DNA from: an uncultured Clostridia bacterium | Lineage (GTDB): Bacteria; Bacillota; Clostridia; Oscillospirales; Acutalibacteraceae | Assembly (NCBI GenBank): GCA_944384855.1 | Contig: CALWUY010000050.1 | Coordinates: forward strand, 1 to 64,000 | Length of the DNA stretch: 64,000 nt | Reading direction: 5' to 3' | In this document: positions 1-8,851 of the stretch, piece by piece | Numbering within the stretch: position 1 is the stretch's first letter | How the letters are laid out: each line of letters begins with the position of its first letter | The notes under the pieces: generated by a model | Databases searched by the model: none | The model's input: only the letters and a program-made list of their open reading frames with translations | Told to the model about the DNA's origin: nothing | Translations under genes and position numbers: made by a program

Positions 1-2
1 AG

Positions 3-605
3 ACGGATACAGAAGCGAGAGAGAAGATGGCAAATGCGGCTACAATGGCGGGAATGGCGTTTGCGAACGCGTTTTTGGGAGTATGTCATTCAATGGCGCA
101 TAAGCTCGGAGCATTCCATCATCTGCCTCACGGTGTAGCCAACGCGCTGATGATAGAAGAGGTAATCCGGTTCAACTCAAGCGAAGTTCCGGCGAAGATG
201 GGGACCTTCTCACAGTACGATCACCCGCATACCTTAGCGCGTTACGCCGAAGTAGCGGAGCATTTGGGCTGCACAGGTAAGAACGATGCGGATAAGGTAG
301 AAAATCTCATAAAGAAGATCAACGAGCTCAAGGCAAGAGTAGGTATCAAGGATACGATAAAAGACTACGGTATAGACGAGAAAAACTTCCTTGACCGTCT
401 TGACGAGATGGTAGAGCAGGCATTTGACGATCAGTGCACCGGTGCCAACCCGAGATACCCGCTTATGAGCGAGATCAAGCAGATGTATTTAAATGCGTAC
501 TACGGAAAGCATTTTAAGGAAGTCAAAGTGCCTACCGCGGCTGATATATCAGCTACAGCTGCCGATAATGTAAAAGCAATTTACCGCAAAAGCAAGAAAT
601 CTTAA
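3..605 (+). CDS. adhE: Bifunctional acetaldehyde-CoA/alcohol dehydrogenase, C-terminal part (5' truncated by window)
   Basis: The frame is open to the left edge, so only the last ~200 residues of an iron-dependent alcohol dehydrogenase module are visible. From the internal Met at position 27, the stretch with HSMAHKLG and LPHG carries two histidines 14 residues apart (codons at 87 and 129), matching the two C-terminal Fe ligands of AdhE; the Asp and first His ligand lie outside the window. The tail (TGANPRYPLMSEI) is typical of AdhE. It reduces acetaldehyde to ethanol with NADH in the cytoplasm. It sits 18 bp ahead of the next gene and on the same strand as the hydrogenase genes, which fits one electron-disposal transcription unit. 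Whether the aldehyde dehydrogenase half is present upstream cannot be seen. Confidence 0.9.
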   Translation, partial: TDTEAREKMANAATMAGMAFANAFLGVCHSMAHKLGAFHHLPHGVANALMIEEVIRFNSSEVPAKMGTFSQYDHPHTLARYAEVAEHLGCTGKNDADKVENLIKKINELKARVGIKDTIKDYGIDEKNFLDRLDEMVEQAFDDQCTGANPRYPLMSEIKQMYLNAYYGKHFKEVKVPTAADISATAADNVKAIYRKSKKS

Positions 606-623
606 TCTTAGGGAGGGTAAATC

Positions 624-1373
624 ATGAAACTTGACAGAATTATAGCAGTAAGAACAGGCAAGACCGTATACCGTGACGGAGATGACTGTATTAAGGTATT
701 CGATAAGGACTATTCAAAATCCGATGTTCTGAACGAGGCGCTTAATCAGTCGCGTGTAGAGGAAACCGGACTTAATATTCCGAAAATCAAGGAAGTATGT
801 ACGGTAGACGGCAAATGGGCGATCGTTTCGGAATATATCGACGGAAAGACCCTTGATCGTCTGATGGAGGAAAATCCCGACAAAAAAGATGAATATTTAC
901 GTCTTTTTGTTGATATTCAGATTGAGATGCATTCCAAGACCTGTGAGCTTTTAACCAAATTAAAAGATAAAATGAACCGTAAAATTTCCATGACTGAACT
1001 CGACGCCACAACCAGATATGACCTGCATACCCGCTTAGAGGGAATGCCAAAGCATAAGAAGCTCTGTCACGGTGATTTCAATCCTTCAAACATCATTATT
1101 TCAAAGGACTCGATTCCGTACATCATAGACTGGTCGCACGCGACGCAGGGCAACGCCTCGGCGGACGTAGCGAGAACCTATCTGCTGTTCTGGCTGAACG
1201 GCGACATAGACGGAGCAAACAAGTATCTTGATCTGTTCTGTGAAAAGAGCAATACCGCAAAACAGTATGTGCAGAAATGGATGCCTATTGTTGCGGCGTC
1301 GCAGTCGGTAAAAGGCAACGAAAAGGAACGTCAGTTCCTGCTTTCATGGGTAGATGTTGTAGATTATGAATAA
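624..1373 (+). CDS. Aminoglycoside-phosphotransferase-like kinase
   Basis: A 249-residue protein with an APH/choline-kinase fold. The catalytic loop HGD at residues 149-151 with Asn at 153 and 156, and the metal-binding Asp in IIDW at 169, are intact, so it should be an active small-molecule or protein kinase. The N-lobe holds an IKVF motif near residue 23. The start ATG follows GGGAGGG. It lies between adhE and the iron-sulfur genes, followed 15 bp later by the first [2Fe-2S] protein. A drug-resistance role is unlikely in this setting. Its co-location with a phosphatase gene (3575-4747) suggests opposing partners in one signalling circuit, but that is inference and the substrate is unknown. 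Confidence 0.8.
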   Translation: MKLDRIIAVRTGKTVYRDGDDCIKVFDKDYSKSDVLNEALNQSRVEETGLNIPKIKEVCTVDGKWAIVSEYIDGKTLDRLMEENPDKKDEYLRLFVDIQIEMHSKTCELLTKLKDKMNRKISMTELDATTRYDLHTRLEGMPKHKKLCHGDFNPSNIIISKDSIPYIIDWSHATQGNASADVARTYLLFWLNGDIDGANKYLDLFCEKSNTAKQYVQKWMPIVAASQSVKGNEKERQFLLSWVDVVDYE

Positions 1374-1388
1374 GGAGATGCGGATAAA

Positions 1389-1631
1389 ATGAAAATTACC
1401 GTATGTATAGGCAGTTCATGCCATATCAAAGGTTCAAGGCAGGTAGTATCAGAGCTTCAGAGCCTGATTGCAAATAACAATCTGAAGGATGAGATAGAGC
1501 TCGGCGGTACATTCTGCATGGGCAAATGTCAGTCGGGAGTCTGCGTAACGGTAGACGATGAATTCCACTCGGTAACTCCCGAAAACGTTAAAGACTTTTT
1601 TGAAAAAGAAGTGCTGGTGAAATTCAAATGA
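1389..1631 (+). CDS. Thioredoxin-fold [2Fe-2S] ferredoxin, copy 1
   Basis: An 80-residue NuoE/HydC-like [2Fe-2S] protein. Cys6-x4-Cys11 and Cys43-x3-Cys47 form the usual cluster ligands, with an additional Cys52. It lacks the helical N-terminus of full NuoE subunits, so it is a minimal electron carrier. The stop overlaps the start of the next gene (ATGA at 1628-1631), so the two are translationally coupled. Its place just upstream of the sensory hydrogenase suggests it passes electrons to or from that protein. Confidence 0.85.
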   Translation: MKITVCIGSSCHIKGSRQVVSELQSLIANNNLKDEIELGGTFCMGKCQSGVCVTVDDEFHSVTPENVKDFFEKEVLVKFK

Positions 1632-1894
1632 TTTTTGTCAGCATCTGCATAGGCAGTTCATGCCACCTTAAAGGCTCACAGAAAATGGTGGAGCTTTTCG
1701 AAGAAAAAATCAAGTCGGAAAATTTAGACGACGAAGTAATACTTTCGGGCAGTTTCTGTCTGGGCAAATGCAACCGTGAGGGTGTTACCCTCACGGTTGG
1801 CGACGGTATAAACGAAGAAATAATTGCCGGAGTGAAACCCGAATCTTTCAATGAATTCTGGAACACCAAAATCGCGCCAAATCTTAACAAGTGA
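1628..1894 (+). CDS. Thioredoxin-fold [2Fe-2S] ferredoxin, copy 2
   Basis: An 88-residue paralogue of the preceding gene with ligands Cys7, Cys12, Cys44 and Cys48. It starts inside the stop of copy 1 and ends 11 bp before the sensory hydrogenase, whose ribosome site (GTGAGG) overlaps its stop. The two copies differ clearly in sequence, so this is not a recent duplication. A 12-bp perfect hairpin (1772-1798) lies inside its coding sequence just after the fourth cluster Cys. Expected role is electron transfer in the cytoplasm. Confidence 0.83.
   Translation: MIFVSICIGSSCHLKGSQKMVELFEEKIKSENLDDEVILSGSFCLGKCNREGVTLTVGDGINEEIIAGVKPESFNEFWNTKIAPNLNK
1772..1798 (+). other. Intragenic hairpin in the second [2Fe-2S] gene
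   Basis: Twelve consecutive base pairs (1772-1783 with 1787-1798) close a three-base loop (GTT). There is no T-tract. It lies within the reading frame about 110 bp upstream of the sensory hydrogenase start. It could slow ribosomes, mark an mRNA processing site, or be incidental. Confidence 0.6.
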
Positions 1895-1905
1895 GGTAAA
1901 AGCAA

Positions 1906-3582
1906 ATGGCGAACTGTCTGACACTTAAAAAATCAAACTGTAAAAACTGCTATAAATGCATCCGCCACTGTCCCGTAAAATCCATAAGATTTTCGGGCAA
2001 TCAGGCGCACATTATAGGCGACGAGTGTATTCTTTGCGGTCAGTGCTTTGTTGTTTGTCCGCAGAACGCCAAGGAAATTGTTGACGAAACCGAAAAAGCA
2101 AAGGTGCTTCTGCAAAGCGGCGCTCCGGTAATAGTAAGCCTTGCTCCTTCGTTTGTGGCAAACTACGACGGAATCGGGATAGATGGTATGCGCGAAGCTA
2201 TCAAAAAGCTCGGTTTTTACGATGTTGAGGAAACCGCTATAGGCGCAACCATTGCCAAAACCGAATACGAGCGAATGCTGAGAGATGAACACAGGGATAT
2301 ACTTATATCATCCTGCTGTCATTCGGTAAATCTGCTGATTCAGAAATATTTTCCGGCGCTTCTTCCCTATCTTGCAGATACAATGTCGCCTATGCAGGCT
2401 CACTGCAGCGATATTAAAAAGCGGTATCCCGAAGCCAAAACCGTTTTTATAGGCCCTTGTGTTGCCAAAAAAGACGAAGCGGAAGCCTACAAAGGCATCG
2501 TTGATGCGGTGCTCACCTTTGAAGAGCTTTCGAAATGGCTTGAGAACGAAGGCATAAGTCTGTCGGGCGAAGCGACCAAGCTTAATGAGAGCCGGGCAAG
2601 ATTTTTCCCCACTACAGGCGGAATACTCAAAACAATGAAAGAACGGCTGCCGGAATATACCTATCTTTCTATTGACGGAGTGGAAAACTGTATTGCCGCG
2701 CTCAAAGATATCGAAAGCGGAAAGATACACCATGCATTTATTGAGATGTCGGCCTGTGTGGGAAGCTGCATAGGCGGTCCTATTATGGAGAAAAACCACC
2801 GTTCACCCGTAGGCTCATACATGGCGGTCTCGAATTTTGCCGGAGACGAAGATTTCGACGTAATTCAGCCGGATAAAACCGAGATACTGAAACCGTTCAG
2901 CGCGATAGAGCCTAATTCTCAGCTGCCGACCGAGACGCAGATTACCGAAATACTCCGCCGTATGGGCAAAGTCAAGCCATCAGATGAGCTCAACTGCGGC
3001 TCCTGCGGATATGATACCTGCCGTGAAAAAGCCATAGCGATTTTCCAGGGAAAAGCGGAAATATCAATGTGTCTGCCGTACCTTAAGGAAAAAGCCGAAA
3101 GCTTTTCAGATACGGTGCTTAAAAATACTCCGAACGGCATTTTTGTCCTGAACGAAGAACTTGAGGTTCAGCAGATAAACGAAATGGCAAGAAAGATTAT
3201 GAATATACGCTCTGCCTCTGACGTTTTGGGCGAACCGGTAGTACGCATTCTGGACCCAACCCCGTTTATGAAAGTAAAAAGCACCGGCAAAGGTATAAAG
3301 GATGAGCTTACATACCTTGCCGAATATGAAAAATACATCGAACAAACCATAGTTTACGATAAGGAATATCATCTGCTCATCTGCATTATACGTGATGTTA
3401 CAGGGGAAATCGACGAAAAGCGCCGCAAAGAGGATTTAAGCCGTCAGACTGTTGAAGTGGCGGACCGGGTTGTTGACAAGCAGATGCGGATTGTCCAGGA
3501 GATTGCTTCGCTTCTTGGCGAAACAGCCGCCGAAACAAAAATCGCTCTTACCAAATTAAAGGAGTCAATAGGTGATGAATAA
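1906..3582 (+). CDS. hydS: Sensory-type [FeFe] hydrogenase with C-terminal PAS domain (HydS-like, group C)
   Basis: A 558-residue protein. N-terminus: two [4Fe-4S] motifs (Cys12/15/18/22 and Cys41/44/47/51). H-cluster domain: L1 SSCCH at 136-139, L2 GPCVAKK around Cys185, L3 SACVGSC with Cys284 and Cys288. All four H-cluster cysteines are present, but the Pro after CC in L1 is His and the L3 glycines are altered, as expected in non-catalytic or slow sensory forms. A further Fe-S domain (Cys364/367/372/389) precedes a PAS domain (about 400-515) and a helical tail. Group C [FeFe] hydrogenases are proposed H2 sensors; those linked to phosphatases are called C3 in HydDB. The adjacent overlapping SpoIIE phosphatase fits that class. 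It probably reports H2 or redox state to that phosphatase. Confidence 0.88.
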   Translation: MANCLTLKKSNCKNCYKCIRHCPVKSIRFSGNQAHIIGDECILCGQCFVVCPQNAKEIVDETEKAKVLLQSGAPVIVSLAPSFVANYDGIGIDGMREAIKKLGFYDVEETAIGATIAKTEYERMLRDEHRDILISSCCHSVNLLIQKYFPALLPYLADTMSPMQAHCSDIKKRYPEAKTVFIGPCVAKKDEAEAYKGIVDAVLTFEELSKWLENEGISLSGEATKLNESRARFFPTTGGILKTMKERLPEYTYLSIDGVENCIAALKDIESGKIHHAFIEMSACVGSCIGGPIMEKNHRSPVGSYMAVSNFAGDEDFDVIQPDKTEILKPFSAIEPNSQLPTETQITEILRRMGKVKPSDELNCGSCGYDTCREKAIAIFQGKAEISMCLPYLKEKAESFSDTVLKNTPNGIFVLNEELEVQQINEMARKIMNIRSASDVLGEPVVRILDPTPFMKVKSTGKGIKDELTYLAEYEKYIEQTIVYDKEYHLLICIIRDVTGEIDEKRRKEDLSRQTVEVADRVVDKQMRIVQEIASLLGETAAETKIALTKLKESIGDE

Positions 3583-4747
3583 CCTGTGCACAGAGATAGG
3601 CTATAAAAGCATAAACCATTACGGCGAACAGCTCTGCGGGGACCATGTTGAAATTATAGACAAAGGGGAAGATTCCCAGGTCATAGTGCTCGCTGACGGA
3701 CTGGGAAGCGGAGTTAAGGCAAGTATTCTTTCTACCCTTACCTCAAAAATAATATCCACAATGGTTTCGGAAGACATTTCTCTTGAGGAATGTGTTTCTA
3801 CCATAGCCGCTACCCTGCCGGTGTGCTCCATCAGAGGCGTGGCTTATTCAACCTTTACGATAATTCATCTTATTGCCAACCGCCGCGCCGAGATCATACA
3901 GTATGATAACCCCGGTGTAATACTGATACACGACGGCAAACCCTGCGACTACGAAAAACGTGAAATAAATATAGGCGGCAAGAAGATACTTAATTCTGAA
4001 ATTCCGCTTAACGAAAACGATGTTATTGTGGCGATGAGCGACGGATGTCCGCATGCCGGTATAGGCACAGCCTTCAACTTCGGCTGGAAGCAGGAAGATA
4101 TCGCCGAATTTATGGCAGAAATGGCTTATGCGGGGCACACCGCCAAAGTGCTGTCAACCATGCTTGTAGATGAATGCAACAGACTTTACGGCGAAAAACC
4201 GGGCGATGACGCCACAGCGGTGGTAATCAAGGTTCGCAACCGCGAGCCGATGAATATACTTTTCGGTCCGCCGTCAAACCGTGACGACTGTGACCGTATG
4301 ATGTCGCTCTTTTTCTCAAAAGAGGGCAAGCATATCATATGCGGCGGAACCACTTCCTCAATCGCGGCAAGATATCTGGGCAAACCGGTAAAACCGTCGC
4401 TTAATTACTATTCATCAGATATACCGCCCACAGCCGAAATAGAGGGAGTGGATCTTGTAACCGAGGGAGTCATTACCGTAAACCGTGTGCTGACTTATGC
4501 CAAGGACTATCTTAAAGACAACGAAAGTTACGAGCACTGGAGCATGAAAAAAGACGGTGCTTCCCAGATTGCGAGACTGCTTTTTGAAGAAGCAACAGAT
4601 ATCAATTTCTTTGTAGGCAGAGCCGTTAACCCCGCCCATCAGAATCCCGATCTGCCGATAAACTTTAATATAAAAATGAACCTTGTCGAGGAACTTTCAG
4701 CCTGTCTGAGAGCCATGGGGAAGCGGATAAAGGTAAGCTATTTTTAG
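3575..4747 (+). CDS. SpoIIE/PP2C-family phosphatase paired with sensory hydrogenase
   Basis: A 390-residue soluble protein. The start chosen is ATG 3575, overlapping the hydS stop, with GGAG upstream. The N-terminal ~220 residues form a SpoIIE-type PP2C domain: ADGLGSG with metal-binding Asp41, SDG with Asp156, and GDDA with Asp211/212. The C-terminal ~165 residues form a second conserved-looking domain rich in GGT-TSS and NPAHQNP motifs that I do not recognise. There is no membrane segment, unlike SpoIIE itself. Such phosphatases usually act on anti-anti-sigma factors or other phosphoproteins. The substrate is not encoded visibly nearby, unless the kinase at 624 is the opposing enzyme. Confidence 0.85.
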   Translation: MNNLCTEIGYKSINHYGEQLCGDHVEIIDKGEDSQVIVLADGLGSGVKASILSTLTSKIISTMVSEDISLEECVSTIAATLPVCSIRGVAYSTFTIIHLIANRRAEIIQYDNPGVILIHDGKPCDYEKREINIGGKKILNSEIPLNENDVIVAMSDGCPHAGIGTAFNFGWKQEDIAEFMAEMAYAGHTAKVLSTMLVDECNRLYGEKPGDDATAVVIKVRNREPMNILFGPPSNRDDCDRMMSLFFSKEGKHIICGGTTSSIAARYLGKPVKPSLNYYSSDIPPTAEIEGVDLVTEGVITVNRVLTYAKDYLKDNESYEHWSMKKDGASQIARLLFEEATDINFFVGRAVNPAHQNPDLPINFNIKMNLVEELSACLRAMGKRIKVSYF

Positions 4748-4759
4748 GAGGAAAACAAA

Positions 4760-6184
4760 GTGCGTAAATTTGATACCAAGGTACAGCATCTTAAATATAA
4801 GGTATTAAGAGAAGTGGCAAAACAGGCATGGCAGGACACCCTCTATGACAATTTGCTCAACATTTCTAAAATAATAGTACCGGGTAACGAACCTACCATG
4901 CGCTGCTGTGTTTATAAAGAGCGCGCCATTCTTGACCAGCGTGTAAAAATGGCAATGGGGGGCGATAAGGAAAACCCCAACCCGATAGAAGTTCTTGATA
5001 TTGCGTGCGACGAATGCCCTGTAGGCGGATACGAGGTAACCAACGCCTGCCGTGGGTGCCTGGCGCACAGATGCGAGGACGTCTGCCGTTTCGGAGCAAT
5101 ATCATTTGACCACAACTATGTGGCTCATATAGATAAATCCAAGTGCAAGGAATGCGGGGCCTGTGCCAAGGTATGTCCGTATACGGCCATAGTAAACCGT
5201 GTGCGTCCCTGTCAGAACGCCTGCAAAATAAACGCTATTTCGATGAACGAAAGCAAAGCGGCGCAGATAGACAACGAAAAGTGCATTTCCTGCGGAGCCT
5301 GCGTATACCAGTGCCCCTTCGGCGCTATAACGGACAAATCCTATATTTTAAACGTTATCGATATGATAAAGAAAAGCCGGGCGGGAAAGGATTATAAAAT
5401 CTACGCGATAGTAGCTCCGTCTATTTCCAGCCAGTTCAGATACGCGAAATTAGGACAGGTAATATCCGGTATAAAGGCTTTGGGATTCCATACGGTAGTA
5501 GAAGCGGCTTTGGGAGCCGATATGGTTGCCGCGGCCGAATCAAAGGAACTTGCTGAAAAAGGCTTTCTTACAAGCTCCTGCTGCCCGGCGTTTGTAAGCT
5601 ATATCGAAAAGAACTTTCCAGACCTTAAGCCTTATATATCGCATAATTTATCACCAATGGCGACTATATCCAAATATATCAAGGATACCACACCTAACGC
5701 AAAAATCGTCTTTATAGGACCCTGCACCGCCAAAAAAGCCGAAGTGCAGAAAGAAAACGTGAAACCGTATGTCGACTCGGTACTGACCTTTGAGGAGCTC
5801 CAGGCGCTGTTTGACAGTGTAGACTTGGATATAACCACACTGGGAGAGGATGTACTGGACAACGCTTCGTACTTCGGAAGGATTTTTGCGCGCTGCGGCG
5901 GACTTGCCGACGCGGTTGCCGAAGGCCTTAAAGAGCAGGGGCTTGACGACTTCGAGCTTAAACCGATATCCTGCGACGGCATAGAAGAATGCAAAATTGC
6001 CCTGCTCAAAAAGAGCAAAGGCAAGATCGATGCAAACTTCATCGAAGGAATGGCCTGTACGGGCGGATGTATAGGAGGAGCCGGCTGCCTGACACACGGA
6101 GAAAAGAACAAGGCCGAAGTCGACAAGTACGGCAGGGAAGCTTTTGAAAAAACAATTTCAGATGCTATAAGTATTTTAAAGTAA
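4760..6184 (+). CDS. [FeFe] hydrogenase, group-B-like monomeric (HydA2-like)
   Basis: A 474-residue ferredoxin-dependent hydrogenase starting at GTG 4760 after AGGAGG. A Cys-rich N-terminus (Cys49, 50, 83, 86, 97, 100, 105, 109) precedes [4Fe-4S] motifs at Cys129/132/135/139 and Cys175/178/181/185, with a further Cys151/Cys155 pair between them. H-cluster motifs: L1 TSSCCP (Cys274/275), L2 GPCTAKK (Cys322), L3 MACTGGC (Cys433/437). These are canonical, so it should be catalytically competent, most likely oxidising reduced ferredoxin to make H2. It is the last gene of the module and is followed by a strong terminator. Whether its activity or expression is controlled by the upstream sensor is inference. 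Confidence 0.88.
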   Translation: MRKFDTKVQHLKYKVLREVAKQAWQDTLYDNLLNISKIIVPGNEPTMRCCVYKERAILDQRVKMAMGGDKENPNPIEVLDIACDECPVGGYEVTNACRGCLAHRCEDVCRFGAISFDHNYVAHIDKSKCKECGACAKVCPYTAIVNRVRPCQNACKINAISMNESKAAQIDNEKCISCGACVYQCPFGAITDKSYILNVIDMIKKSRAGKDYKIYAIVAPSISSQFRYAKLGQVISGIKALGFHTVVEAALGADMVAAAESKELAEKGFLTSSCCPAFVSYIEKNFPDLKPYISHNLSPMATISKYIKDTTPNAKIVFIGPCTAKKAEVQKENVKPYVDSVLTFEELQALFDSVDLDITTLGEDVLDNASYFGRIFARCGGLADAVAEGLKEQGLDDFELKPISCDGIEECKIALLKKSKGKIDANFIEGMACTGGCIGGAGCLTHGEKNKAEVDKYGREAFEKTISDAISILK

Positions 6185-6204
6185 CCGTAAACCTATTTTA
6201 AGCG

Positions 6205-6240
6205 AAAAGCGGCGGAAAATATCCGCCGCTTTTAAATTTT
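6205..6240 (+). terminator. Rho-independent terminator of the hydrogenase operon
   Basis: A stem pairing 6205-6216 with 6222-6233, GC-rich in the middle, five-base loop, followed by a T-rich run. It lies 21 bp after the hydrogenase stop. Confidence 0.85.
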
Positions 6241-6326
6241 TACAAAACTTGCCGCGGCATCGGAAACGTCGTAATCCGGTGCTGTCCGCCTTTCATTCTG
6301 AGCGAATCAAGTCGTCAGCCGAGAAT

Positions 6327-6370
6327 AATAATATGTCCCCGGGTGTTTTAGCGTCCGGGGACATATTATT
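6327..6370. terminator. Long hairpin between hydrogenase and MATE genes
   Basis: A perfect 16-bp stem (6327-6342 with 6355-6370) with a 12-base loop. It lacks a clear T-tract on either strand, so it may be the terminator of the minus-strand MATE gene or a relic palindromic element. Confidence 0.5.
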
Positions 6371-6455
6371 GTAAATCATACAGGAATAAATCCTTTGTTT
6401 TAAATAAACATCTGACACGCCGCATTTATGACGTGATTTGTTTTTGTTGCCGACG

Positions 6456-7811
6456 TCAGCCGATTTGTACAATCTCCGCAGGTTTATCCGCAATATTGCG
6501 CTTGTAAAAGAAAACCGACATAGCCGACGCCGCTATCCAGCCTATCGGCCACGCGCACCAGATACCCGTTGACATAAGCGGGGTGCCCGACAGTATGAAA
6601 GCGAGCGCCACACGGAGCAAAAGATCTGTAAATGTGGTTATAACAAACTGTTTCATCAGACCCGCTCCCCTCAAAACAGCGTCTGCCACAAGCTTTGCCG
6701 AAACCAAAAAATAAAACGGAGATACAATCCTTAAAAACAAGAATCCGCTTTGAAGGGCAGCGTCTGAAGGATTATCCATGAACGCGTAAATTAAATACTT
6801 TCCCGCAAAGACGTAAAGCAGCACTATCGGAACGCAGATTATCCATACCATTTTTATACCGGCCGCAAATCCCTGCTTTACACGGTTCATACACTTTGCC
6901 CCGACATTCTGAGCGGTGTAATTCGAAATTCCGTTGCCTACCGTGTTAAACGAGGTCACAACCAGGTTGTTGAGCTTGACCGAAGCGGAATATCCGGCGA
7001 TTACCGCAGGACCGAAACCGTTTATTACACTTTGTATAACAATGTTTCCTACCGAAACAAAGCTTTGCTGAAGGGTGCTGGGCAGAGCGATTCTGAAAAT
7101 TTCAAAGAATATTTTTCTATCAAAAGCGCGGCTTTTTTCCTCGCTCTTGATTTGTCTCAGACGGTTGAATACAAATACGACCGCCAGTACGCAGCTTACT
7201 CCCTGACACATAAAGGTAGCCCATGCAACGCCGTCCACACCCATACCGAAACCTTTTACAAACCAGATATCCGCAGCTATATTTGAAACCGAAGACGCCG
7301 CCAAAAAGTAAAAAGGTGTTTTAGAGTCGCCGAGCGCCGAAAAAATACCGGTGCTTACATTATAAAAAAACACAAAGGGCAGTCCGAAAACATAAATATC
7401 AAGATAGAGCTTTGAGTCGGAAAATATTTCCTGAGGAGTATTTATGGCTCCGAGCAGCAAATCGCTTCCGAATATGCCGGCCATCATAAGCGCGAAGCAT
7501 ACAATACCGCTTGAAATAAACGACGTATATACGGTTGTTTTGACATGTCCGTATCTTTTGGCTCCGAAAAAAGATGAAACCACGACCGAACAGCCTATAT
7601 TGCAGCCGAAGGCCACGGCAATAAATATAAGTGTTATTTCATAGCTGTTTCCTACAGCCGCCAGCGCGTTCTGGCCTATAAACTTACCCGCAACAAAACT
7701 GTCTGCAATATTGTAAAGCTGCTGAAAAATTATACTTCCGAACAGCGGCAGACAAAACTGCCACAGCACTTTGGACGGATTGCCCGTTGTCAAATCCTTA
7801 TTCATTTTCAT
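6456..7811 (-). CDS. MATE family multidrug/cation efflux transporter
   Basis: A 451-residue membrane protein with twelve predicted helices and the MATE N-terminal pattern (LPLFGSIIFQQLYNIADSF, then FIGQNALAAVG). These proteins export organic cations or toxins in exchange for Na+ or H+. The start ATG follows CAGGAGAATG. It is transcribed divergently from the LysR regulator at 7960, which is the likely regulator. The substrate cannot be predicted. Confidence 0.9.
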   Translation of the reverse strand: MKMNKDLTTGNPSKVLWQFCLPLFGSIIFQQLYNIADSFVAGKFIGQNALAAVGNSYEITLIFIAVAFGCNIGCSVVVSSFFGAKRYGHVKTTVYTSFISSGIVCFALMMAGIFGSDLLLGAINTPQEIFSDSKLYLDIYVFGLPFVFFYNVSTGIFSALGDSKTPFYFLAASSVSNIAADIWFVKGFGMGVDGVAWATFMCQGVSCVLAVVFVFNRLRQIKSEEKSRAFDRKIFFEIFRIALPSTLQQSFVSVGNIVIQSVINGFGPAVIAGYSASVKLNNLVVTSFNTVGNGISNYTAQNVGAKCMNRVKQGFAAGIKMVWIICVPIVLLYVFAGKYLIYAFMDNPSDAALQSGFLFLRIVSPFYFLVSAKLVADAVLRGAGLMKQFVITTFTDLLLRVALAFILSGTPLMSTGIWCAWPIGWIAASAMSVFFYKRNIADKPAEIVQIG

Positions 7812-7865
7812 TCTCCTGACCGTCTTAAAATATATGTAAAATAAGCGGAAACTTTTCTTTGCCGC

Positions 7866-7894
7866 TTGACATTTAGAGCCTTTGGTATTATACT
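7866..7894 (+). promoter_or_regulatory. Sigma-A promoter of the LysR gene
   Basis: TTGACA at 7866-7871 and TATACT at 7889-7894 with 17-bp spacing. Between it and the start lies a near-palindrome around ATACGTAT (7901-7908), a candidate LysR operator in the divergent MATE/LysR region. Confidence 0.7.
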
Positions 7895-7959
7895 ACTCTC
7901 ATACGTATATGTAAAATATATACTAGCAATATCATTATTACTAAAAGGAATGCCATCAG

Positions 7960-8850
7960 ATGGATATAACCTATGATTATTACCGTATTTTTTATTATGT
8001 GGCAAAATACGGCAGTTTTTCTGCGGCGGCTTCGGTTTTGCTGAAAGGACAGCCGAATATAACCAAAACCATAAACAATTTGGAGTCTCAGTTAGGATGC
8101 AGGCTGTTTATACGCTCTAACCGAGGCGCCGTGCTGACTGCGGAAGGTGAAAAACTGTACCGCCATGCCCAGATAGCCTTTGAAAACTTAAGCCGCGCCG
8201 AGGAAGAAATTACGGCAGGAATAAATTCAGACAGCGGACGGGTTTCAATAGCCGCTACCGAAACCGCGCTTTACGGAGTGCTGATTTCAGCTTTGGCAAA
8301 ATTCAGCAGCGAATATCCGGGAGTGAAAATAAAGCTTACTAATTTCAATTCGCCCCAGTCTTTGGAAGCGGTCAAAAACGGAGTGGCTGATTTCGGAGTT
8401 GTCACACTGCTTGAAAAGCCCGAAAGTATCTTTCATGTAACCAAAATATGTGATTTCCGGGAAATACTCTGCTGCCCGAAGGGATATAAATACGACCCAG
8501 ACAGTATTTTTTCGGGTCCGTATATTTCTATAAACCGCGATTCGTATACATATAAGTATCACAGTGACTTTCTGCTGTCAGGCGGTATAAAAAAGGAACC
8601 GGATATTGAAGTTGCCACGTCCGACCAGGTGCTGCCGCTTGTAAAAAGCGGTATGGGGATAGGATTTATATCGGAATTTATGGCGAATGAAGCGCTGCAA
8701 AACGGCGATATAGAAGAAATACCGCTTGAAAAGCCTCCTAAAAAGCTGAGTATCTGTCTTGTGACCGACAAGACAAAAGCACTTTCGGCGGCAGCAGTCA
8801 GACTTAGGAAATATTTATGCGAGCAGACCTGCTCAAAACGGGGACAATAA
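7960..8850 (+). CDS. LysR-family transcriptional regulator
   Basis: A 296-residue regulator. The N-terminal winged helix-turn-helix (residues 1-65) shows FSAAASVLLKGQPNITKTINNLE and CRLFIRSNRG; the remainder is a periplasmic-binding-like effector domain ending in SGMGIGF. ATG 7960 is preceded by AAAAGGA. It is divergent from the MATE exporter and immediately upstream of a half-size EamA transporter, so it probably controls one or both. The effector is unknown. Confidence 0.88.
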   Translation: MDITYDYYRIFYYVAKYGSFSAAASVLLKGQPNITKTINNLESQLGCRLFIRSNRGAVLTAEGEKLYRHAQIAFENLSRAEEEITAGINSDSGRVSIAATETALYGVLISALAKFSSEYPGVKIKLTNFNSPQSLEAVKNGVADFGVVTLLEKPESIFHVTKICDFREILCCPKGYKYDPDSIFSGPYISINRDSYTYKYHSDFLLSGGIKKEPDIEVATSDQVLPLVKSGMGIGFISEFMANEALQNGDIEEIPLEKPPKKLSICLVTDKTKALSAAAVRLRKYLCEQTCSKRGQ

Positions 8851-8851
8851 A

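Noticed and set aside
624..1373. Aminoglycoside resistance gene
   Set aside because: The fold is APH-like, but the gene is embedded in a hydrogenase operon and shares no drug-specific feature I recognise.
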